In this document: positions 16,848 to 25,667 of the stretch, piece by piece
Position numbering within the stretch: position 1 is the first letter of the stretch
Layout: every line of letters starts with the position of its first letter
Position numbers and translations under genes: made by a program
Assembly (NCBI GenBank): GCA_023427085.1
Contig: JAEZBO010000267.1
Coordinates: forward strand, 1-64,000
Direction of reading: 5' to 3'
DNA from: Pseudomonadota bacterium
Lineage (GTDB): Bacteria > Pseudomonadota > Gammaproteobacteria > Burkholderiales > Burkholderiaceae_B
DNA length: 64,000 nt
Notes under the pieces: generated by a model
Databases searched by the model: none
What the model was told of the DNA's origin: nothing
What the model saw: the letters and a program-made list of their open reading frames with translations, nothing else

Positions 16848-17408
16848 ATGTCCGAGCAAGACTTCGATTACGAAGCAGCCATCGAGCGCTGTGCGCAGGC
16901 CGACGAAGCGGCCTTCAAGTCCATCTACGAACGTGAGGCGCCGCGCATGCTGGCGCTGGCCCGGCGCATGCTGGGCACCACCGGCCAGGCCGAAGAGGTC
17001 GTGCACGACGCCTTCGTGCTGGTCTGGCACCAGGCCGGGCGTTTCCGCCGCGAACTGGGCAGCGGCCGGGCCTGGCTGTACAGCATTCTGCGCTACCGTG
17101 CCTTGAACCGGCTGCGCAGCGCCGATCACGCCTTGCGCAAGGACGTGCCGGTGGGCGAGTCCGAGCAGGACGAACCGGCCTGCGAGGCCCCCAGTCCGCT
17201 CGAACAGTTGCAGGCCAGCCGCGAGAACCACGCGCTGGACCGCTGTATCGACAAGCTGGACGATCCGCGCAAGCGGCCGATCCTGATGGCCTTCTATCAA
17301 GGCTTCTCGCACGGCCAGATCGCCAACAGCCTGGCGATTCCATTGGGCACGATCAAGAGCCGCATACGCGCCGGCCTGCGTGCCCTGCAGGAGTGCATGC
17401 AAGCATGA
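16848..17408 (+). CDS. ECF-family RNA polymerase sigma factor (SigK-like)
   Basis: 186 residues with only regions 2 and 4. Region 2: AFKSIYEREAPRMLALARRM to AEEVVHDAFVLVWHQ; region 4: ILMAFYQGFSHGQIANSLAI with PLGTIKSRIRAGLRALQECM. It directs polymerase to a small regulon. The downstream gene is its RskA-type anti-sigma factor, whose ATG overlaps this stop codon, the usual paired layout. Confidence 0.93.
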   Translation: MSEQDFDYEAAIERCAQADEAAFKSIYEREAPRMLALARRMLGTTGQAEEVVHDAFVLVWHQAGRFRRELGSGRAWLYSILRYRALNRLRSADHALRKDVPVGESEQDEPACEAPSPLEQLQASRENHALDRCIDKLDDPRKRPILMAFYQGFSHGQIANSLAIPLGTIKSRIRAGLRALQECMQA

Positions 17409-18175
17409 CCGATGACGAAAAGCAGTCGCAGAACGTCCTGATCGGCGAGTACGTGTTGGGCCTGCTCGAAGGCAGCGCCGCCACCGATGCCGCCGATCTG
17501 ATCGAGCGGGATCCGCAGGCCGCGCGCCTGGCGCTCGAATGGGAGCGCCGTTTCCTGGCGCTGGCCGATCGGCTCGAACCGATCTCGCCGAATCCGAATC
17601 TCTGGCAGCGCGTGTCGCGCAGCGTGTTCGAGACCGTGGTGCCGTCGGCGCAGCCCGCCGTCGCGTCGGCGCCAGCGTCCGCGGCGCCGCGCAAGCCGCG
17701 TGCGCCGGTGCAGCCGTCGCTATGGGAGCGCCTGAGCGCCTGGCGCTGGCTCAGCGCCGGTCTGGCCACGGCCGTGTTGGCGCTGCTGTTGCTGTCGCCG
17801 GGCTGGTGGGCGGGCGGTGATGCCGATCGCACGCAGGTCGCGGTGCTGCAACCGCCCGGCGAGCCGGCCAAGCCAGGCTGGGTGCTGCGCGTGCGCGGCA
17901 ACGGCGACGTCGAGCTGCAACCGCTGATGCCGCAGCCGACGCCGCAAGGCCAGTCGGTCGAATTGTGGACGCTGGCGCCCGGCGAAGCCAAGCCGCGTTC
18001 GCTGGGGCTGGTCGATCCAGGCCAACCGATCACGGTGCAGGCCGGCCAGATCGGCGACGTGGTGCCGGGGCAGTTGTTCGAGATGACCGTCGAACCCGCG
18101 GGCGGCTCGCCGACCGGCGGCCCGACCGGCCCGATCCTGTTCATCGGCCGCACGGTGGTGGCCGCGCTCGATTGA
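17405..18175 (+). CDS. RskA-type anti-sigma factor
   Basis: 256 residues from MTDDEKQSQN at 17405 (overlap ATGA with the sigma gene). The N-terminal sigma-binding helices (IGEYVLGLLEGSAATDAADL, LALEWERR) are followed by one membrane segment (WLSAGLATAVLALLLLS) and a periplasmic RskA domain (GWVLRVRGNGDVELQPLMP, VELWTLAPGEAKPRSLGLVD). It holds the sigma factor at the membrane until released; RskA relatives are cut by regulated proteolysis. Confidence 0.92.
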   Translation: MTDDEKQSQNVLIGEYVLGLLEGSAATDAADLIERDPQAARLALEWERRFLALADRLEPISPNPNLWQRVSRSVFETVVPSAQPAVASAPASAAPRKPRAPVQPSLWERLSAWRWLSAGLATAVLALLLLSPGWWAGGDADRTQVAVLQPPGEPAKPGWVLRVRGNGDVELQPLMPQPTPQGQSVELWTLAPGEAKPRSLGLVDPGQPITVQAGQIGDVVPGQLFEMTVEPAGGSPTGGPTGPILFIGRTVVAALD

Positions 18176-18250
18176 CCTGACATCACCGGCGCGCACGCTC
18201 GGGCAACCGGGGGTGCCGTCCCTCAGGTTGCAAGACTTTGTAAATGGCGA

Positions 18251-18279
18251 CATCCAGGCAGGGGTGTGGCGGGTAATAG
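18251..18279 (+). promoter_or_regulatory. Candidate ECF-type promoter for the DUF4394 gene
   Basis: CATCCA at 18251-18256 and TAATAG at 18274-18279 with a 17-base spacer. The -35-like CATCCA resembles that reported for mycobacterial SigK (CCATCCA). Whether this sigma factor shares the specificity is inference. Confidence 0.3.
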
Positions 18280-18347
18280 CTATGAAGGCTCGTTCCTTCC
18301 TTGGCGCGCAACTGCGCACCCCTCACACGAACCACAAGGAAATCGCC

Positions 18348-19142
18348 ATGAAAAAGACCATCCTCGCACGCACGTTGATCGGCCTGGCCGCCAGCCTGAC
18401 CGTCGCCGGCGCCTCGGCTGCCGAAATCTGGGCGCTGTCGGCCGGTGGCGAGCTTGCCGCCATCGACACCGATGCCAAGAAAGTCACCGGTACCTGGAAA
18501 GTGAAGGGTGCCGACACGACGCTGCGCGGCATCGACGTGCGGCCGGCCAACGGCCAGTTGTACGCCGTGGGCGACAACAACATGATCTACACCATCGACC
18601 CCAAGACGGCTCAGGCCACCGCTGGCGCCAAGCTCAGCGAAGCGCTGCCGGGCAAGGGCTGGGCGATCGTCAGCTTCAATCCGGTGGCCGATCGGCTGCG
18701 TCTGATGGCACCCGATGGCACCAACTTCCGCGTCAATGTCGATAGCGGCGAAGTCGTGGTCGACAAGAAGCTGTCGTATGCCGCCGACGGCAAATACGCC
18801 GGCAAGACGCCCAAGGTCGTGGCGGGCGCCTACACGAACTCGTACAAGGGCACCAAGGAAACCGCGCTGTACGACATCGACGCTGCCACCGGCCGCCTGT
18901 TCCACCAGGCTCCGCCCAACGACGGCGTGCTGGTCGACAAGGCCGAAATCGCCAAGAAGGTCGAGCACGCCGCGTTCGATATCTGGTCCGACGGCAAGGG
19001 CGGCAATACCGGCTTCGTGCTGAAGGACGGCGTGCTGCACACGCTGTCGCTGCCTGACTTCAAGGCGACCGAAGTCGGCAAGATCGAAGGCCTGCCCGCC
19101 AAGGTCATCGACATCGCCGTGCCGCGCAACAACGCCATGTAA
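18348..19142 (+). CDS. Secreted DUF4394 protein
   Basis: 264 residues. A Sec signal peptide ends ASA-AEIW (cleavage about residue 25). The mature part is a beta-propeller-like DUF4394 domain with repeated segments such as GELAAIDTDAKKVTGTW, LRGIDVRPANGQLYAVGDN and ETALYDIDAATGRLF. DUF4394 genes often stand beside ECF sigma/RskA pairs, so this is a likely target of the upstream sigma factor. ACAAGGAAATCGCC gives a good ribosome-binding site. Function unknown. Confidence 0.88.
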   Translation: MKKTILARTLIGLAASLTVAGASAAEIWALSAGGELAAIDTDAKKVTGTWKVKGADTTLRGIDVRPANGQLYAVGDNNMIYTIDPKTAQATAGAKLSEALPGKGWAIVSFNPVADRLRLMAPDGTNFRVNVDSGEVVVDKKLSYAADGKYAGKTPKVVAGAYTNSYKGTKETALYDIDAATGRLFHQAPPNDGVLVDKAEIAKKVEHAAFDIWSDGKGGNTGFVLKDGVLHTLSLPDFKATEVGKIEGLPAKVIDIAVPRNNAM

Positions 19143-19148
19143 TGCTGG

Positions 19149-19178
19149 GACGGACGGGACGCAGGTGTCCCGTCCGTC
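19149..19178 (+). terminator. Hairpin between convergent DUF4394 and rdgC genes
   Basis: A perfect 10-base-pair stem, CGGACGGGAC (19151-19160) and GTCCCGTCCG (19167-19176) with a six-base loop. No T tract; it could serve either strand. Confidence 0.55.
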
Positions 19179-19250
19179 CGGTCGCCGATCATGGGCCCGG
19201 CAGTCTTCGGTAGTGGTGAAGCGGCCCGGCTTGCCAGCCGGGCCGGGGGA

Positions 19251-20147
19251 TCATTTTTTCTCGCCGCCCAGGGCCAGCACCAGATCGTCGAGCAGCTTGG
19301 CGAGTTCGCCCGTCATCAGTGCCATGTCCGACTCGAACCGCTGGTCTTCGGCCAGGCCGGACGAGTCGGCATTTTCCTTGAGTACGTCCTGCGGGGCCAG
19401 GCGCTTGACGTCCAGGCCCTCGGTCAGCACGAACGACACACGATCGGCCCAGGTCATCGCCAGGCGGGTGCATTGTTTGCCCGACGCGATGTGGCGGCGC
19501 AAGTCCTCGACCTCGGGCGTGTGGCGTACGTAGCGCACCGCCGCGCGGCTGTCGCCGCCCGCGGCCAGTTCGGTGTCCTGGTCGACGGTGAAGTTGGCCG
19601 GCGCCTCGTCACCGGCCAGCCAGCCGGTCATCGCCGCGGACGGCGACTGTTCGACGTACAGCGGTTCGGCGGGGAAGGGGTCGATGCTCTTGGCCAGCAG
19701 GCCCAGCACTTCGTCGGCCTTGGCGGCCGCGGCCGCATCGATCACCAGCCAGTGGTTGACCGGGTCGATCCAGACCATGGTGTCGCGCGTGATGCTGAAG
19801 GCGCGCGGCAGCAGCTCGTCGAAGACCTGCTCCTTGAGCTCCTTCATCTGCTTGCGGCCCGGCTTGAAGCCTTGCTGGGCCTCGAGCTCCTGGGCACGCG
19901 CGCGGGCCACCTGGTTGACCACGGTGCTGGGCAGCAGCTTCTTTTCGGTACGCAGCTTGAGCAACAGCTGGCCACGCACCGAATAGACCAGCGGACCGTC
20001 GTCGCGCACCGGCACCCAGCCCAGCGTCTGGGCCTCGAGGGTGTTGCCCGGCGTGAAGGCCGCGGGGGCCAGCTTATCGGCCAGCGCCTCGTCGGACAGC
20101 GTCCAGGCGGTGGAAAGACGGAAGATCTTGAGATTCTTGAACCACAT
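19251..20147 (-). CDS. rdgC: Recombination-associated protein RdgC
   Basis: 298 residues, full length for the family. [12 protein letters not shown] at the N-terminus and the whole body match RdgC, a ring-shaped dimer that binds double-stranded DNA and limits RecA filament activity. In Neisseria it influences pilin variation. No operon partner is seen. Confidence 0.96.
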   Translation of the reverse strand: MWFKNLKIFRLSTAWTLSDEALADKLAPAAFTPGNTLEAQTLGWVPVRDDGPLVYSVRGQLLLKLRTEKKLLPSTVVNQVARARAQELEAQQGFKPGRKQMKELKEQVFDELLPRAFSITRDTMVWIDPVNHWLVIDAAAAAKADEVLGLLAKSIDPFPAEPLYVEQSPSAAMTGWLAGDEAPANFTVDQDTELAAGGDSRAAVRYVRHTPEVEDLRRHIASGKQCTRLAMTWADRVSFVLTEGLDVKRLAPQDVLKENADSSGLAEDQRFESDMALMTGELAKLLDDLVLALGGEKK

Positions 20148-20298
20148 TGCAGGTTGCGCGCAAAAGGTCTGATTCTATACGACGCATCGCCAGCCCAGGC
20201 GTCGGGTCGCGCAGACAGATTCTGTCACTTGCGCGCGCGCCCGGCCGGCCGCGGCTGGAGTATCTTTTTGTGCATTTCATCGACCCCGGAGAACCGTG

Positions 20299-20517
20299 AT
20301 GAAACCTGCCGTGCTCATCGGTGCAATCTTGATAGTGGCCGGTGCGGCCTCGCTGATCTACAAGGGCTTCAACTACACCAGCGAGGAAACCGTGCTGCAG
20401 ATCGGGTCGGTCAAGGCGACCGCCGAGACCGAGAAGTCGGTGTTCATTCCGACCTGGGCCAGCGTCGCCGCCATCGTGGCCGGCGCGCTGGTGCTGGTGG
20501 TCGGCATGCGCCGCTAG
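20299..20517 (+). CDS. Small two-helix membrane protein (DUF3185-like)
   Basis: 72 residues with two membrane segments (AVLIGAILIVAGAASLIY, WASVAAIVAGALVLVVGM) separated by a short loop with several Glu/Thr. ATG at 20299 is preferred over the overlapping GTG at 20296 because GGAG then lies seven bases upstream. Similar small proteins occur widely and are unassigned. Convergent with the TetR gene, two bases apart. Confidence 0.75.
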   Translation: MKPAVLIGAILIVAGAASLIYKGFNYTSEETVLQIGSVKATAETEKSVFIPTWASVAAIVAGALVLVVGMRR

Positions 20518-20519
20518 CG

Positions 20520-21161
20520 TCAGCCTGGCCCCGCGCCGGCCTGCGGGCCCGGGGCCAGCCCGTAGAAACAGGTCTCGATCATGTATTCGACGATCTCTTC
20601 GTCCGAAAACGCGCCGCCCATCTTCAAAAAATCAGACACCGGGTCGCAAGAGCGCGCAAAGATCGTGTAGAGCACCACCTCGCCCGGCAGGCGCATCGAC
20701 AACGTGCCTTGCGCCTGCGCCCGTTCGATCCAGTTTCCCAGTGCCTCGGTCACCTGCCTGAGCTCGTCCAGATAGCCCTGGTGCGAGGTCAGCGTGTTGT
20801 GGATGGTCGAGCGGGTCGACGGCAGCAGCGGCAGTTCGCCCTGCAGGTGCGAACGGATCGCCCAGCGCACCAGTTCCTTGAGTTTGTCCACTGGCCCGAG
20901 CGCCTCGGGCAGGTTGTCGATCACCTTGCGCGTGCTTTGCAGCAGGCGTGTCATCGATGCCGCGGCCAGCGCTTCCTTGGATTGGAAGTGCTTGTAGAGG
21001 CTCGCCTTGGCGATGCCCACTTCGGCCGCGACCTCGTCCATGGTCATCAGGTCATAGCCCTTGGCGGCCAGCAGCCGGTTGACCGCGTCCAGGATCGCGT
21101 CTTCGCGAAACTGCAATTGCTGTTGCTTGAAAGACAGCTTCTTCTTCGGAGCGTCGTTCAT
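20520..21161 (-). CDS. TetR family transcriptional regulator
   Basis: 213 residues. The N-terminal helix-turn-helix is AILDAVNRLLAAKGYDLMTM to VAAEVGIAKASLYKHFQSKE, followed by an all-helical ligand-binding domain. It is divergent from the putative lipid-modification operon, and a near-perfect palindrome lies 35 bases before its start, so it probably represses both itself and that operon until a ligand binds. The ligand is unknown. Confidence 0.9.
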   Translation of the reverse strand: MNDAPKKKLSFKQQQLQFREDAILDAVNRLLAAKGYDLMTMDEVAAEVGIAKASLYKHFQSKEALAAASMTRLLQSTRKVIDNLPEALGPVDKLKELVRWAIRSHLQGELPLLPSTRSTIHNTLTSHQGYLDELRQVTEALGNWIERAQAQGTLSMRLPGEVVLYTIFARSCDPVSDFLKMGGAFSDEEIVEYMIETCFYGLAPGPQAGAGPG

Positions 21162-21192
21162 GTGACTTGAGTTTCCGAAATGATCGTAGTCT

Positions 21193-21217
21193 AATCAGTT
21201 CAATGTGTGAACTGGTT
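21193..21217. promoter_or_regulatory. Palindromic operator, probably for the TetR regulator
   Basis: Perfect half-sites CAGTTCA (21196-21202) and TGAACTG (21208-21214) with a five-base centre; the match extends to AAYCAGTTCA on each side. A TATAAAA box (21220-21226) abuts it, so bound repressor would block the operon promoter. Confidence 0.7.
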
Positions 21218-21288
21218 GGTATAAAAACACACTAGCTGGTAATGTTGCGCCCATCGGCGGAATAAATCCAGGCAATTGAGTATAGATT

Positions 21289-21801
21289 ATGTATTCGACC
21301 ATGCACGGGGATGAACACGGCGGTCAGGACGACGGCCCGGTTCCCGCCTGTCTGCTGGCAGAGCAAGAAAACTGGCATGCGGTGGGGCGCGGCACGTTCA
21401 AATGGAGCGTGTTCAATTATTATGAGGCGCAGCTGTATTGCAGCTCGCCGCGCTACGTCGCCGAAGAAACCTTCGCGCTGTCGCTGCACTATCTGCGCAA
21501 GATCGACGCGTCGACCATCGTCGGCGCCGCGGTCAAAGAGATGCAGCGCCTGGCCGATCCCCCCGCCACACAGCTCGCCGAATGGGAAAAAACCATGAAT
21601 CGCGTGTTTCCATCGGTCGTGAAGGGCGATCGCATCACCGGGGTGTTCCTGGCCAGCGGTGCGGTGCATTTCTATTTCGGCAAGCTGCGCATCGGCGCGC
21701 TCGACGATGCCGGCTTCCGTTCCGCGTTCGCGGCGATCTGGCTCGATCCGCGCACCCAGGCGCCGGCACTGCGCCAGGCGCTGCTGGGCAGCGGGGCCTG
21801 A
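21289..21801 (+). CDS. Chalcone isomerase-like protein
   Basis: 170 residues. WHAVGRGTFKWSVFNYYEAQ and the C-terminal FYFGKLRIGALDDAGFRSAF match the bacterial chalcone-isomerase-like (Chalcone_3) family. These are thought to bind fatty acids or lipids rather than act on flavonoids. No signal peptide is seen at this start. It is the first gene of a same-strand run with an FAD oxidase, DUF1365, a CFA-synthase-like protein and an NTF2-like protein. Start uncertain (ATG at 21289 or 21301); no clear ribosome-binding site. Confidence 0.8.
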   Translation: MYSTMHGDEHGGQDDGPVPACLLAEQENWHAVGRGTFKWSVFNYYEAQLYCSSPRYVAEETFALSLHYLRKIDASTIVGAAVKEMQRLADPPATQLAEWEKTMNRVFPSVVKGDRITGVFLASGAVHFYFGKLRIGALDDAGFRSAFAAIWLDPRTQAPALRQALLGSGA

Positions 21802-21805
21802 CACG

Positions 21806-23086
21806 ATGGACATCCAGGCTGGCAGCCGCGTCGCCGTGATTGGTTCAGGCATCTCCGGCCTGGCCGCCGCGTGGCTGCTGGCGCAACGCCATCAGGTCAC
21901 GCTGTTCGAATCGCAGTCGCGCTTCGGCGGCCACACCAATACCGTCGACGTGACGCTGCAAGGTCGCACCCATGCGGTCGACACCGGCTTCCTGGTCCAT
22001 AACGACCTGACCTATCCGAACCTGGTCGCGCTGTTGCGCCATCTGGCCGTCGGCGTCATCGATAGCGAAATGACGTTCTCGTTCTCGCTGGAGCAGCCCG
22101 ACCTCGAGTGGGCCGGCAGCAATCTGGCCACCGTGTTCGCGCAGCCGGGCAATCTGCTGCGACCCGCGTTTCTGGGGATGCTGCGCGACATCGCGCGCAT
22201 GAACCGCGAGGCGCCGCGTTACCTGAGCCTGGCCTCGCCGCAGCAGACGCTGGGGCAACTGCTCGATGCGCACGGTTATGGCCAGGCCATGCGCGACTGG
22301 TATCTGCTGCCGATGGCCGCGGCGATCTGGTCGGCGCCGGTGCGCGAGATCCTCGATTTCCCCGCGCATACCTTTCTGTCGTTCTGCCTGAACCATCGGC
22401 TGATGCAGGTCAACGGTCGGCCGGTCTGGAAGACCGTGCGCGGCGGCGCGCGCAGCTACGTCGACAAGCTGCTCGCTGGCATCCAGCAGACCCGCAGCAG
22501 CTGCGCGGTCTCGGCCGTGTTGCCGCAGGCCGATGGCGTGCGGATCGTATCGGTGGCCGGCAGCGAACACTTCGATGCCGTGGTGTTGGCCTGTCACGCG
22601 CCGACGTCGCACCGCCTGCTCGCGGCCGATGCGCCGGCCCGGGCCGTGCTGCAGGCGTTTCGCTGCGCGCCCAACCGCGCGGTGCTGCATACCGATCCGG
22701 CGCTGCTGCCGCGCCGGCGCAAGGTCTGGTCGGCCTGGAACTACCTGGCCGCGCCAGCGCAAGGCGCCGACCGGCCGGTCGCGGTCAGCTATCTGATCAA
22801 CGCGCTGCAGCCCTTGCCGGACGAGACGCCGGTGGTCGTGACCCTCAACCCTCACCGCGAGCCCGCCGACGCGCACTTCATCGCCGCATTCGATTATCAG
22901 CATCCGATCCTCGATGCCGCGGCGGTGGCGGCGCAGCAGGCCTTGCCCGCGGTGCAGGGGCAGGGCGGCGTGTGGTTGTGCGGCGCCTGGACCGGCTACG
23001 GCTTTCACGAAGACGGCCTGGCGTCCGCGCTGCGGGTCGCCAACGCGCTGGGAGTGACGGCGCCGTGGCAACAGGAGCTGCGATGA
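21806..23086 (+). CDS. FAD-dependent oxidoreductase (amine oxidase/desaturase-like)
   Basis: 426 residues. The dinucleotide-binding motif VAVIGSGISGLAAAWLL and FGGHTNTVD at the N-terminus, and a C-terminal GAWTGYGFHEDGLASALRVA that closes the FAD site, define an NAD/FAD-binding amine-oxidase-like protein. In clusters with CFA-synthase-like and DUF1365 genes these are thought to modify membrane fatty acids. Start at 21806, five bases after the previous stop; stop overlaps the next start by four bases. Confidence 0.88.
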   Translation: MDIQAGSRVAVIGSGISGLAAAWLLAQRHQVTLFESQSRFGGHTNTVDVTLQGRTHAVDTGFLVHNDLTYPNLVALLRHLAVGVIDSEMTFSFSLEQPDLEWAGSNLATVFAQPGNLLRPAFLGMLRDIARMNREAPRYLSLASPQQTLGQLLDAHGYGQAMRDWYLLPMAAAIWSAPVREILDFPAHTFLSFCLNHRLMQVNGRPVWKTVRGGARSYVDKLLAGIQQTRSSCAVSAVLPQADGVRIVSVAGSEHFDAVVLACHAPTSHRLLAADAPARAVLQAFRCAPNRAVLHTDPALLPRRRKVWSAWNYLAAPAQGADRPVAVSYLINALQPLPDETPVVVTLNPHREPADAHFIAAFDYQHPILDAAAVAAQQALPAVQGQGGVWLCGAWTGYGFHEDGLASALRVANALGVTAPWQQELR

Positions 23087-23922
23087 GCGACGCCGGCCTC
23101 GCCCCACAGGCAGCCGTGTGGCTGGGCCGCGGCAAGGTCATGCACGCGCGCAGCCGGCCGGTCGCGCATGCCTTCTCGTACCCGGTGTTCTATCTGCGCC
23201 TGCGCATCGACCAGCCGCAGGCGCTGGCCGCGAGCGGCTCGTGGCTGCTGGGCATCAACCGCCGACGGCCGGTGGCCTTCTTCGATCGCGATCATGGCGC
23301 GCGCGACGGCTCCGACCTGAACGACTGGCTGGGCCAGCGACTGGCGCAGGCCGATGTCGGCTTCGAGACCGGCGAGGTCTGGCTGCAGACTTTTCCGCGT
23401 GTGTTCGGCTATCTGTTCAGCCCGGTCAGCTTCTGGTTCGTGCACGATCGGCAAGGGGTTCTGCGGGCGCTGCTGGCCGAGGTCAACAACACCTTCGGCG
23501 AACGCCACGATTACGTGCTGACCGCGCCGGCGCTGGCGCCCATCGGGGTCGGCACCGAACTAGTGTGCCGCAAGCGTTTTTTCGTGTCGCCGTTCTGCGA
23601 GGTGCGCGGCAGCTATCGATTCCGCCTGTTCGAGCGCGCCGGCGTGCGGCGCATGGCGATCGACTACTTCGACACGACACCCGATGCGCCGGCCGGTGAG
23701 GCGCCCGACGACCAGCCGCTGCTGCGCACGGCGATCTGGGGACACGAACAGGTGTTGCGTCAGCCCACTTTGCTGCGGACCTTGCTGGCGATGCCCTTGC
23801 TGACGCTGGGCGTGATCTGGCGTATTCATTGGCAGGCCTTGCGGCTGTGGTTGCGCGGCGTTCCGCTGCAACGCAAGCCCGGGCCCGGCGGTTCGGATTC
23901 ATCCACGGAGGCGTTACGGTGA
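23083..23922 (+). CDS. DUF1365 family protein
   Basis: 279 residues. Landmarks are GRGKVMHARSRPVAHAFSYP, FPRVFGYLFSPVSFWF and LLAEVNNTFGERHDYVL, all typical of DUF1365. A hydrophobic segment near the end (LLAMPLLTLGVIWRIHWQAL) suggests membrane contact. The family is nearly always next to a CFA-synthase-like gene, which implies a shared lipid pathway; biochemical role unknown. Overlaps both neighbours by four bases. Confidence 0.92.
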   Translation: MSDAGLAPQAAVWLGRGKVMHARSRPVAHAFSYPVFYLRLRIDQPQALAASGSWLLGINRRRPVAFFDRDHGARDGSDLNDWLGQRLAQADVGFETGEVWLQTFPRVFGYLFSPVSFWFVHDRQGVLRALLAEVNNTFGERHDYVLTAPALAPIGVGTELVCRKRFFVSPFCEVRGSYRFRLFERAGVRRMAIDYFDTTPDAPAGEAPDDQPLLRTAIWGHEQVLRQPTLLRTLLAMPLLTLGVIWRIHWQALRLWLRGVPLQRKPGPGGSDSSTEALR

Positions 23923-25136
23923 GCACCAATGATCTCAGGCTGGGCTTTCCAGCTTTGCCGCTGTCGCCCTGGGTGCGGGGCTTCGTCAAGCTGCTCGATG
24001 CCGTGCAACTGGGCTCGCTCGAGGTGGCGGCGCCGGATGGCTCGGTGCGGCAGTTCGGCCAGCCCGGCAGCGGGCCGCATGCCCAGTTGCAGATCCGCGA
24101 CTGGCGTGCGGCCGGACTGATCCTGCGCGAATCCGACGTCGGTTTCGCATTGGCGTATTCGCGCGACTGGATCGACAGCCCCGACCTGCATGCCTTGTTC
24201 CAGCTGGCGTTGCGCAACGCGCAGGCGCTCGAGGCCGCGTACCGCGGCCGTTGGTGGGCGATGCTGGCCAAGCGCCTGTCGCACCGCGTGCTGCGTGACA
24301 ACAGCCGGCGCGGCAGCCGCCGCAACATCCTCAGCCACTATGACCTGGGCAACGATTTTTATGCCTTGTGGCTGGACCCGACCATGACCTATTCGGCGGC
24401 CTGGTTCGACGCGGCGCCCGGCCTGAGCCTGGAGCAGGCCCAGCAGGCCAAGTACGACCGCATCCTCGACGAGCTCGATGCGCAGCCTGGCCAGACCATC
24501 CTGGAGGTCGGTTGCGGCTGGGGCGGCTTCGCCGAGCGCGCCGCCCGCCGCGGCATCCACGTGCACGGCGTGACGCTGTCCGACGCGCAACTGGCATGGG
24601 CCCGTCAGCGTATCGAGGCGGCCGGCCTGCAGGACCGCGCCACGCTGGCCCTGTGCGACTATCGCGACCTGCAGGGCCAGTACGATCACATCGTCTCGAT
24701 CGAGATGTTCGAAGCGGTGGGCGAGCGCCGCTGGGCGCCTTACTTCGAGCAGCTGTCGCGTTGCCTCAAGCCCGGTGGCCGGGTGCTGATCCAGTCGATC
24801 GACATCGCCGAGCCGTATTTCGACGACTACCGTCGCAACACCGATTTCATCCAGCAGTGCGTGTTCCCCGGCGGCATGTTGCCCAGCCCCGAACGGCTGG
24901 CGCGGACGGCGGCGAGCGCGGGGCTGACGCAGCGCAATGTGCTGGCCTTCGGGCTCGACTACGCCAGGACGCTGTGCTGCTGGCGCAGCGCGTTCGAGGC
25001 GGCCTTGCCGGCCGTGCAGCGGCAGGGTTTCGACACCGCGTTCGTTCGGATGTGGCGCATGTACCTGTGTTATTGCGAGGCCGGCTTCCGCGAAGGCCGC
25101 ATCGACGTGCGGCAATGGACTTTCAGCAAGGCCTGA
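23919..25136 (+). CDS. Cyclopropane-fatty-acyl-phospholipid synthase family methyltransferase
   Basis: 405 residues from GTG at 23919, chosen because GGAG lies eight bases before it and the codon overlaps the DUF1365 stop. NILSHYDLGNDFYALWLDP, the SAM-binding VGCGWGGFAERAA, VSIEMFEAVGERRW and FPGGMLPS are CFA-synthase landmarks. It methylates double bonds of membrane phospholipid acyl chains; with its neighbours it may make a further modified product rather than plain cyclopropane. Confidence 0.92.
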   Translation: MSTNDLRLGFPALPLSPWVRGFVKLLDAVQLGSLEVAAPDGSVRQFGQPGSGPHAQLQIRDWRAAGLILRESDVGFALAYSRDWIDSPDLHALFQLALRNAQALEAAYRGRWWAMLAKRLSHRVLRDNSRRGSRRNILSHYDLGNDFYALWLDPTMTYSAAWFDAAPGLSLEQAQQAKYDRILDELDAQPGQTILEVGCGWGGFAERAARRGIHVHGVTLSDAQLAWARQRIEAAGLQDRATLALCDYRDLQGQYDHIVSIEMFEAVGERRWAPYFEQLSRCLKPGGRVLIQSIDIAEPYFDDYRRNTDFIQQCVFPGGMLPSPERLARTAASAGLTQRNVLAFGLDYARTLCCWRSAFEAALPAVQRQGFDTAFVRMWRMYLCYCEAGFREGRIDVRQWTFSKA

Positions 25137-25148
25137 GGTGGCCTGGCT

Positions 25149-25200
25149 GCCCGACACTCGCCGCCCGACACTCGCCACTCGCCACCCGACGCCCGACACC
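25149..25200 (+). repeat. Degenerate tandem repeat in the operon gap
   Basis: Three to four imperfect copies of a 13-14 base unit built on CCCGACACTCGCC fill the gap between the methyltransferase and NTF2-like genes. Confidence 0.65.
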
Positions 25201-25211
25201 CAGGCCAGGAC

Positions 25212-25667
25212 ATGACCGAACCTCTCTCATCTGCCAGCCACGACGGCGCCGAACGCATCCAGGCCATCGCACGCTGGTTCGGCGCCTTGCAGCGCGACAC
25301 GCTCGGCGAGATAGACGGTATCTATGCGCCCCAGGCACGCTTCCAGGATCCGTTCCATGCGGTGCAGGGCCTGCCGGCCATCGAGGCCATCTATGCACGA
25401 ATGTTCGACAACCTGCAGTCGCCGCGTTTCCTGATCGAAGCCGTGGTCGCGCGGGCGGGGCAGGGCTTCGTCACGTGGCGCTTCGTGTTCGGCTACCGTG
25501 GCCGCGAACACACCGTCAGCGGCGCCTCGCACCTGGTGCTGGACGCGCAGGGGCTGATTGCCGAGCATCGCGACTACTGGGATGCCGCGCAGGAGGTCTA
25601 TGAAAAGGTGCCGCTGCTGGGCGCCGTGCTGCGCCGGCTGCGTCGGCGCATCGCCGGCCAGGCCTGA
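25212..25667 (+). CDS. NTF2/SnoaL-like protein
   Basis: 151 residues. AIARWFGALQRDTLGEIDGI, YAPQARFQDPFHAVQGLPAI and the C-terminal HRDYWDAAQEVYEKVPLLGA match the small cone-shaped NTF2-like fold seen with CFA-type lipid clusters. It may hold or act on a lipid intermediate. Last gene of the run that begins at 21289, set off from it by a 75-base gap with repeats. Confidence 0.85.
   Translation: MTEPLSSASHDGAERIQAIARWFGALQRDTLGEIDGIYAPQARFQDPFHAVQGLPAIEAIYARMFDNLQSPRFLIEAVVARAGQGFVTWRFVFGYRGREHTVSGASHLVLDAQGLIAEHRDYWDAAQEVYEKVPLLGAVLRRLRRRIAGQA

Noticed and set aside
25149..25200. CRISPR-like array in the lipid operon gap
   Set aside because: Units are short, imperfect and contiguous with no spacers; simple tandem repeat.
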